Source: G051903925 sp051903925
GTDB lineage: Bacteria; Pseudomonadota; Alphaproteobacteria; Zavarziniales; Zavarziniaceae
NCBI RefSeq assembly: GCF_051903925.1
Contig: NZ_CP173678.1
Span: 1,860,001-1,924,000, forward strand
Reading direction: 5' to 3'
Length of the DNA: 64,000 nucleotides
Part shown: positions 58,405-64,000 of the stretch, in pieces
Layout: each line of letters starts with the position of its first letter
How positions within the stretch are numbered: the stretch's first letter is position 1
The notes under the pieces: generated by a model
What the model was told of the DNA's origin: nothing
What the model saw: only the letters and a program-made list of their open reading frames with translations
The model's database searches: none
Position numbers and translations under genes: made by a program

Positions 58405-59493
58405 TCATCTCAGCTTAAGGGTTGCCAGCCCGAACAGCGCAAGAATTACCGCGATGATCCAGAAACGAATCACAATCGTGGGCTCCGCCCAGCCCTTCTG
58501 CTCGAAATGATGATGAAGCGGCGCCATCCGGAAGACGCGGCGCCCCGTCAGCTTGAAGGATGCAACTTGCACGATCACGGACAGCGTCTCGAGCACGAAC
58601 AGGCCGCCCACGATCGCCAGCACGATCTCGTGCTTGATGACGACGCTGATCGTGCCCAGCGCGCCGCCCAGGGCCAGCGAGCCGGTATCCCCCATGAAGA
58701 CCATGGCGGGCGGCGCGTTGTACCAAAGAAAGCCCAATCCCGCCCCGATCAGGGCGCCGCAGAACACGGCCAGTTCGCCGGCACCCGGCACGTTGTGGAT
58801 GCGCAGGTAGTCCGCAAAGATTGCATTGCCGACCAGGTAGGCGATCAGCGCGAAGGTCGCCGCCGCGATCATCACCGGCACGATGGCCAAGCCGTCCAGC
58901 CCGTCGGTCAGGTTCACCGCGTTGCCGGCGCCGACCACGACGAACACGGCAAGGGGAATGAAGAACCAGCCCAGCTGCAGCAGCAGGTCCTTGAAGAAGG
59001 GCAAAGCCAGCGCGGTCGCGTGGTGCGGCTCGGTCAGGCTGACGATCCACAGGACGGCGCCCAGCGCCACCGCGATCTCCAGCAGCAGCTTCAGCTTGCC
59101 GGGCACACCCTTCGGATTGGTCTTGGTGACCTTCAGGTAGTCGTCGGCAAAGCCGATCAGGCCAAAGCCCAGCGTCACCAGGAACACTGCCCAGACATAG
59201 CCGGACGACAGGTCCGACCACAGCAGCACGCCGACCGACAGGCCCAGCAGGATCAGGAAGCCGCCCATCGTCGGCGTGCCCTGCTTGTTGATGATGTGGC
59301 TCTTCGGGCCGTCGGTGCGGATCGGCTGGCCCTTGCCCTGGCGCCGCTTCAGCCAGGCGATGACATGGGGGCCCGCCAGGAACGTGACCAGCAGCGCGGT
59401 CAGCACGGCGGCGCCGGTCCGGAAGGTGAGATACCGGAAGACGTTGAAGACAGGAAACTGATCGGCCAGCGGGGCCAGAAGGTTGAAGAGCAT
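58405..59493 (-). CDS. mraY: Phospho-MurNAc-pentapeptide transferase MraY
   Basis: Inner-membrane transferase that moves phospho-MurNAc-pentapeptide to undecaprenyl phosphate, making lipid I. The 362-residue protein has about ten helices. Conserved cytoplasmic motifs are GTPTMGGFLILL, IGFADDYLKV (catalytic Asp pair), NAVNLTDGLDGLA, FMGDTGSLALGG and the end-loop PLHHHFEQKGW. Gaps to murF and murD are 2 and 4 bases. Confidence 0.98.
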   Translation of the reverse strand: MLFNLLAPLADQFPVFNVFRYLTFRTGAAVLTALLVTFLAGPHVIAWLKRRQGKGQPIRTDGPKSHIINKQGTPTMGGFLILLGLSVGVLLWSDLSSGYVWAVFLVTLGFGLIGFADDYLKVTKTNPKGVPGKLKLLLEIAVALGAVLWIVSLTEPHHATALALPFFKDLLLQLGWFFIPLAVFVVVGAGNAVNLTDGLDGLAIVPVMIAAATFALIAYLVGNAIFADYLRIHNVPGAGELAVFCGALIGAGLGFLWYNAPPAMVFMGDTGSLALGGALGTISVVIKHEIVLAIVGGLFVLETLSVIVQVASFKLTGRRVFRMAPLHHHFEQKGWAEPTIVIRFWIIAVILALFGLATLKLR

Positions 59494-59495
59494 GT

Positions 59496-60947
59496 CTAGT
59501 CCTGGCCCTCGCGCGGTTCGACGGCGAGGCCGAGCAGGGCGGCGGTCACGGGTTGCATCCGGCTGCCGAGCGAGCCCTTGACCATCACGACATCGCCCGG
59601 GCGGACGATGGCGGTCAGCAGTGGGATCAGTTCGGCCGCGGCGGCGCGGTGGGTCGGCGCAGGTCCCGGGGGCAGGGCGGCCACCAGGTGCTCCATCTCG
59701 GGCCCGGCGGCAAAGACCAGGTCGGGCCGGGCGGCGGCAACGGCGGGCGCCAGGTCCACATGGAATCGGGTCGCGTCGGGGCCAAGCTCGCGCATGTCCC
59801 CCAGGACGGCAATGCGGCGCCCGCGCGCGCCCGGCTCCGCCCGGGCCAGCAGGTCGAGCGCCGCGCGCATCGACACCGGGCTTGCGTTGTAGCTCTCGTC
59901 GATCAGGGTGAAGCTGCCCTGGCGCAGCTGGACCTGGTGCCGGCGGCCGCGGCCCGGCGGGGCCCGGAACTCGCCCAGGGCCAGGCCGGCCAGGGCCAGG
60001 TCGGCGCCCGCGGCGCGCACCGCGGCCAGCACGGCCAGGCTGTTCTGCACCAGGTGGCGCCCGGGTGCGCCCAGGCGATAGGTCAGTCGCGTGCCGGCCA
60101 CATCGGCCTGCACCGTGCTCAGGTCATCACCCAGGACCACGTTCAGCAGGCGCACGTCCGCCGCCTCGGCTCCGAAGGTGACGATCTCAAGCCCGGCCGT
60201 GCGGGCGACGGCGGCCAAGCGGTCGAACTGGTGGTTGTCGCGATTAAGGACGGCAACGCCGCCAGGCGCGACACCGGCAAAGATCTCGGCCTTGGCATCG
60301 GCGACCGCCTCGACCGAGCCGAAATGACCGATATGAACCGGCTCGACCGTCGTGACGATCGCAACATGCGGCCGCGCCAGGCGGCTCAGCGGCGTGATCT
60401 CGCCCGCATGGTTCATGCCGATCTCCAGCACGGCATAGCGGGTCGGGGCCGGCATCCGCGCCAGGGTCAGCGGCACGCCGACATGATTGTTGTAGGACAG
60501 CACGCTGGCATGGACGGGCCCGGACCGCCCCAGCGCCAGGGCCAGCATGTCCTTGGTCCCGGTCTTGCCCACGCTGCCGGTGACGGCGACGACGCGCGCC
60601 GGCGCCCGGGCCCGGGCCGTTGCGGCCAGGTCGGTCAGGCCGGCCATCGTGTCCGGGACCATGACCAGCGGCGCATCGGGCGGCAGGCCGGGCACGGGCC
60701 GGGATACCAGCAGGCCGGCCGCGCCCTGGCCCAGCGCCGCCACGGCGTGGTCGTGCCCGTCCTGCACCGTCCCGGGCAGAGCCAGGAACAGCGCGCCGGG
60801 CTGGACCTGGCGGCTGTCGATCTCGACGCTTGTCGCCTGCCAGTCGCCTTGCGCGCGGCCGCCGGTGGCGGCGGCCAGTTCGGCCGCCGTCCACAGGGCG
60901 TCGGCCGCCTGCGCGCGGGGGGTGCGGTCCAGGGCGGGCGCGGTCAT
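59496..60947 (-). CDS. murF: UDP-MurNAc-tripeptide D-Ala-D-Ala ligase
   Basis: Mur ligase that adds the D-Ala-D-Ala dipeptide. The 483-residue protein has the N-terminal substrate domain with VEIDSRQVQPGALFLALPG (about 42-60), the ATP loop VTGSVGKTGTKDML, the ILEIGMNHAGEI-like block LEIGMNHAGEI, and the C-terminal DESYNASPVSM and VLGDMRELG motifs. It overlaps murE by four bases. Confidence 0.97.
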   Translation of the reverse strand: MTAPALDRTPRAQAADALWTAAELAAATGGRAQGDWQATSVEIDSRQVQPGALFLALPGTVQDGHDHAVAALGQGAAGLLVSRPVPGLPPDAPLVMVPDTMAGLTDLAATARARAPARVVAVTGSVGKTGTKDMLALALGRSGPVHASVLSYNNHVGVPLTLARMPAPTRYAVLEIGMNHAGEITPLSRLARPHVAIVTTVEPVHIGHFGSVEAVADAKAEIFAGVAPGGVAVLNRDNHQFDRLAAVARTAGLEIVTFGAEAADVRLLNVVLGDDLSTVQADVAGTRLTYRLGAPGRHLVQNSLAVLAAVRAAGADLALAGLALGEFRAPPGRGRRHQVQLRQGSFTLIDESYNASPVSMRAALDLLARAEPGARGRRIAVLGDMRELGPDATRFHVDLAPAVAAARPDLVFAAGPEMEHLVAALPPGPAPTHRAAAAELIPLLTAIVRPGDVVMVKGSLGSRMQPVTAALLGLAVEPREGQD

Positions 60948-62401
60948 GCGGATACTGCCTGCAGGGCGCGGCGCGCCTGGACGCGGTCGTCGAAGGGGCG
61001 GGTGACGCCGCCGGCCGTCTGGCCCTGCTCGTGGCCCTTGCCCGCCACCAGCAGCACGTCGCCGGCACCCAGGTCCGCGACGGCCGTGGCGATCGCCTCG
61101 GCCCGGTCGCCGATCTCGATCCCGTTCGCGCAGGCCGCCAGGATCGCGGCGCGGATCGCGGCCGGTTGCTCGCTGCGGGGATTGTCGTCGGTCACGATCG
61201 CCCGGTCGGCCAGGCGCGCGGCGATGGCGCCCATCTGCGGCCGCTTGCCGGGATCGCGGTCGCCACCGCAGCCAAAGACCACGACAAGCCGCCCGGTCAC
61301 GTGCGGGCGCAGTGCGCTCAGCACCGTCTCCAGTGCGTCGGGCGTGTGGGCATAGTCGACATAGACCGGTGCGCCGCCGGGATGCACGCCCACGCGCTCC
61401 AGCCGGCCGGGCACGCCGTCCAGCCGCTCCAGCTGGGGCAGGACGTCGCGCGCCTCCGCTCCGCAGGCGATGACCAGGGCCGCTGCCACCAGCGCGTTCG
61501 ACGCCTGGAACGTCCCGGCCAGCGGCAGGGTCAGCGTCCCCCGCCAGCCCTGGTACGTGACGGACATCTCCAGTCCGGTCGATAACGGGGTCAGCGCGTT
61601 CAGGATCAGGTCGGCCCCTTGCCCGCCGACCGCCAGCACGCGCTGACCCCGCCCCCTCGACACGGACGCGAATGCCTCGAACTCGGGCGAGTCGCGATTG
61701 ATGACGGCCGTCCCCCTGGCGGGCAGCAGGTCGGCGAACAGGCGCAGCTTGGCCGCGCGATAGGCGTCCAGGTCGTGGTGATAGTCCAGGTGGTCGCGCG
61801 TCAGGTTCGTGAACGCCGCCGCCTGGAAGCGGCAGCCGTCCAGCCGGTGCTGGTCCAGCCCATGGCTCGACGCCTCCAGCGCCGCGCAGGTGATGCCAGC
61901 GGTCGCCAGGGTCGCCAGCGCCTTGTGCAGTGCGACGGGGTCGGGCGTGGTCATGGCCAGGTCGATGTCGATCCCCTCGGCCACCACGCCCAGCGTCCCG
62001 ATGCTGGCCGAGCGGTGGCCAAGGCCCGCCCAGATCTGGCGCACGAAGCTGGCGACGGACGTCTTGCCATTGGTCCCGGTGACGGCGACCAGCGTCTCCG
62101 GCTGCGGCGCGTACTGGCGCGCCGCCATGCGGGCCAGGCGGCTGCGCGGCTCGGCGTCGACGATGCGGGCGATACCGGGCGGCAGGTCCATCTCCCCCGG
62201 TGCGGCCAGCACGGCGACGGCCCCGCGCTCGACCGCCTGCGCGACATAGCGCCGGCCGTCCGCGTGGGCGCCGCTCAGCGCCGCGAACAGGTCGCCGGGC
62301 ACCACGGCCCGGCTGTCGGCGGTCAGGCCACCGATCTCGATCGGGGGCAGGGCGGGATCGTCTGCCAGCAGGTCCAGGCGCATCGCGGGCTGGCCCATCA
62401 C
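60944..62401 (-). CDS. murE: UDP-MurNAc-dipeptide meso-diaminopimelate ligase
   Basis: Mur ligase that adds the third stem residue. The 485-residue protein has the N-terminal block GLTADSRAVVPGDLFAAL, the ATP loop VTGTNGKTSVASFV and NLTRDHLDYHHD. The C-terminal DNPR motif (TDDNPRSEQP) marks meso-diaminopimelate rather than lysine specificity. This supports a standard Gram-negative wall. The ATG at 62401 overlaps the ftsI stop by four bases; an in-frame ATG at 62383 is a weaker alternative. Confidence 0.97.
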   Translation of the reverse strand: MMGQPAMRLDLLADDPALPPIEIGGLTADSRAVVPGDLFAALSGAHADGRRYVAQAVERGAVAVLAAPGEMDLPPGIARIVDAEPRSRLARMAARQYAPQPETLVAVTGTNGKTSVASFVRQIWAGLGHRSASIGTLGVVAEGIDIDLAMTTPDPVALHKALATLATAGITCAALEASSHGLDQHRLDGCRFQAAAFTNLTRDHLDYHHDLDAYRAAKLRLFADLLPARGTAVINRDSPEFEAFASVSRGRGQRVLAVGGQGADLILNALTPLSTGLEMSVTYQGWRGTLTLPLAGTFQASNALVAAALVIACGAEARDVLPQLERLDGVPGRLERVGVHPGGAPVYVDYAHTPDALETVLSALRPHVTGRLVVVFGCGGDRDPGKRPQMGAIAARLADRAIVTDDNPRSEQPAAIRAAILAACANGIEIGDRAEAIATAVADLGAGDVLLVAGKGHEQGQTAGGVTRPFDDRVQARRALQAVSA

Positions 62402-64000
62402 TGCGCCGAGACGAGTTGCGCCGCCTGAAGCGACTGCTCGCCCGTCGGCACGGGGGGGACGCCCATCAGGGGGGCGATACGGGTGACGATGCGCGACACC
62501 GCCGGCGCCGCGACCCAGCCGCCGGTGCGGAAGCCATGGGTCTCGGCATTGCCCTTGGGCTCGTCGATCATGATCAGGACGGCGAAGCGCGGCTCCTGCA
62601 TCGGGAACGCGGCCAGGAACGACGACAGCGTGGCGTTGCGGCGGTAGCCGCCGCTGACCGCCTTCTCGGCCGTGCCGGTCTTGCCGCCTACATAATAGCC
62701 CGCGGCCTCGCCCCGGCGGCCGGTGCCGCTCTCCACCACCAGGCGCAGCAGGCGGCGCATGGCGTTCGACGTCTCGGACGAGATGACGCGCATGCCCGCC
62801 GGCGGCCGGTCGGGATCGACCCGGACCAGGGTCGGCTGCAGCAGCACGCCGCCATTGACGATGGCGGAGAAGGCGCTGGTCATCTGCAGCGGCGTCACCG
62901 ACAGGCCATGGCCGAACGAGATCGTCATGGTGTTGATCTCGCGCCAGGGATTGGGCACCAGCGGCGAGCCCTGCTCCGGCAGCTCCAGGCTGGACCGGCG
63001 CAGCAGTCCCAGGCGCCCCAGGAAGTCGCGCTGGGTCTGCGTCCCCGCGGCCAGCGCCATGCGCACCGAGCCGATGTTGGACGAATACATGAAGATTTCA
63101 GGCACCGTCAGCCAGCGTGCCTTGGGGTGGTCGTCGCTGATCGTGAACCGGCCATAGCGGATCGGGTGCGTGGCGTCATAGCCGCCGTTCAACCCGACCA
63201 CGCCCGTGTCCAGCGCCATGGCCGTGGTGAACGTCTTGAACGTCGATCCCATCTCGTACACGCCCAGGGTCACGCGGTTGAACCGCGCGTCGGGGGCGAC
63301 GCTGTTGGGATAGTTGGGATCGAAGTCGGGCAGGGAGGCCAGCGCCACGACCTCGCCCGTGCGGACGTCCATGATGACGCCGGCACCGCCAATCCCGCCA
63401 TAGGTCTCGACCGCGTTGGCCAGTTCCTCGGTCAGGGCATGCTGCACGCGCAGGTCGATCGACAGCGCCAGCCGGCGATCGTCGGGATCGGGGTTGCGCA
63501 GGCGTTCGTCGAAAAAGGCCTCGACCCCCGCCAGGCCGTGATTGTCGATGTCGACAAAGCCCAGGACATGCGCCGCCAGCCGGCCATGCGGATAGATCCG
63601 CTTGGGCTCGCGCTGGAAGGCCAGCCCCGGCAGGCCCAGGTTGTTGACCTGGTATTCCTGGTCCGGCGTCAGGTTGCGCCGGATCCAGATGAAGCTGCGC
63701 CGGGTGTTCAGCTTGGCCAGCAGGTCCTGCTCGTTCAGCCCGGGCAGGACCTGCGCCAGTTCGCGCGCGGCGATGCCGGTGTCCAGGATCTTGCTTGCAT
63801 CGGCGAAGAGCGAGGCGGTGTCGAGGGCGGTCGCCAGCAGCATGCCGTTGCGGTCGACGATGTCCGCCCGCTCGGTCACGATGGTGGGCGCGCGGCGGCT
63901 GGCCTGCGCCTGGCCATCGCTGCCGAACAGGGCCAGGTCGACCAGGCGCAGGCTGAGCACCAGGAAGCCCAGGCCGAACAGCGCCGCCGCAACGATCAGG
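62398..64000 (-). CDS. ftsI: Septal transpeptidase FtsI (PBP3), truncated by window edge
   Basis: Class B penicillin-binding protein that cross-links septal peptidoglycan with FtsW. The visible 533 codons run off the window at the 5' end inside the transmembrane helix (LFGLGFLVLSLRLVDLALFG). A PBP-dimer domain follows (about RADIVDRNGMLLATAL onward). The transpeptidase domain has the STFK motif in MGSTFKTFT, SSN in YSSNIGSVRM and KTG in GGKTGTAEK, all intact. An open frame with a GTG at 63960 exists, but it begins within the membrane segment, so the true start lies beyond base 64000. It overlaps murE by four bases. Confidence 0.96.
   Translation of the reverse strand, partial: LIVAAALFGLGFLVLSLRLVDLALFGSDGQAQASRRAPTIVTERADIVDRNGMLLATALDTASLFADASKILDTGIAARELAQVLPGLNEQDLLAKLNTRRSFIWIRRNLTPDQEYQVNNLGLPGLAFQREPKRIYPHGRLAAHVLGFVDIDNHGLAGVEAFFDERLRNPDPDDRRLALSIDLRVQHALTEELANAVETYGGIGGAGVIMDVRTGEVVALASLPDFDPNYPNSVAPDARFNRVTLGVYEMGSTFKTFTTAMALDTGVVGLNGGYDATHPIRYGRFTISDDHPKARWLTVPEIFMYSSNIGSVRMALAAGTQTQRDFLGRLGLLRRSSLELPEQGSPLVPNPWREINTMTISFGHGLSVTPLQMTSAFSAIVNGGVLLQPTLVRVDPDRPPAGMRVISSETSNAMRRLLRLVVESGTGRRGEAAGYYVGGKTGTAEKAVSGGYRRNATLSSFLAAFPMQEPRFAVLIMIDEPKGNAETHGFRTGGWVAAPAVSRIVTRIAPLMGVPPVPTGEQSLQAAQLVSAQ

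Noticed and set aside
59553..61355. A 600-residue plus-strand open frame opposite murF and murE
   Set aside because: There is no ribosome-binding site or family resemblance, and the opposite strand encodes two clear Mur ligases.
1..64000. CRISPR arrays, insertion sequences, phage or integrase genes
   Set aside because: No regularly spaced direct repeats, transposase, integrase or phage structural motifs were seen; gene order and codon style look uniform.

Overview
The window is 64 kb of GC-rich DNA, roughly two thirds G+C by eye. Gene content points to an alphaproteobacterium, most like the order Rhodospirillales. The main evidence is a dcw division/cell-wall cluster with a long-linker FtsZ and a meso-diaminopimelate-type MurE, a glnE-bcp pair divergent from an AsmA-like gene, and dispersed palindromic repeats. 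No rRNA, tRNA, CRISPR array, transposase or prophage gene was seen. Genus cannot be assigned from the sequence alone.

Layout. 0.3-6.2 kb: a TerC-family membrane protein behind a structured leader, a creatinase-like M24 protein divergent from an amidase, a small basic protein overlapping a Ku end-binding gene, a TRIC/UPF0126 channel and a Bcp peroxiredoxin. 6.2-16.4 kb: glnE, a YhdP/AsmA-like envelope protein, a small monooxygenase-fold protein, two adjacent paralogous small proteins of unknown function, tyrS, and anmK only 27 bp away. 16.5-30.5 kb: an exported caspase-like protein followed by a Wzx/Wzy-type exopolysaccharide locus. That locus holds an initiating glycosyl phosphotransferase, polymerase-like protein, Wzz-like protein, a BY-kinase-like P-loop protein, a GMC oxidoreductase, a flippase-like protein, a GH5 hydrolase, a polysaccharide deacetylase and one family-2 glycosyltransferase.

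30.5-40.7 kb: catabolic and detoxification genes (acyl-CoA dehydrogenase, TetR regulator, DUF3445 protein, class II aldolase, glutathione S-transferase, two alpha/beta hydrolases, two crotonase-fold proteins, Old Yellow Enzyme). 40.8-47.0 kb: a Na+/H+ antiporter fused to a cyclic-nucleotide-binding domain, then a TetR-controlled EmrAB-type efflux pair with a clear palindromic operator. 47.1-64.0 kb, all on the minus strand: ftsI (cut by the window edge), murE, murF, mraY, murD, ftsW, murG, murC, murB, ddl, ftsQ, ftsA, ftsZ. Most of these genes overlap or nearly abut, and the cluster ends in a strong hairpin terminator after ftsZ.

Most informative oddities: the exported caspase-like protein carries a trypsin-like domain in which all three catalytic positions appear replaced; the capsule-kinase-like protein lacks the Walker A lysine; the M24 protein has lost several metal ligands; both crotonases lack one or both hydratase glutamates; FtsZ and FtsQ carry unusually long disordered segments; and two adjacent small proteins form a tandem paralogous pair of unknown function.
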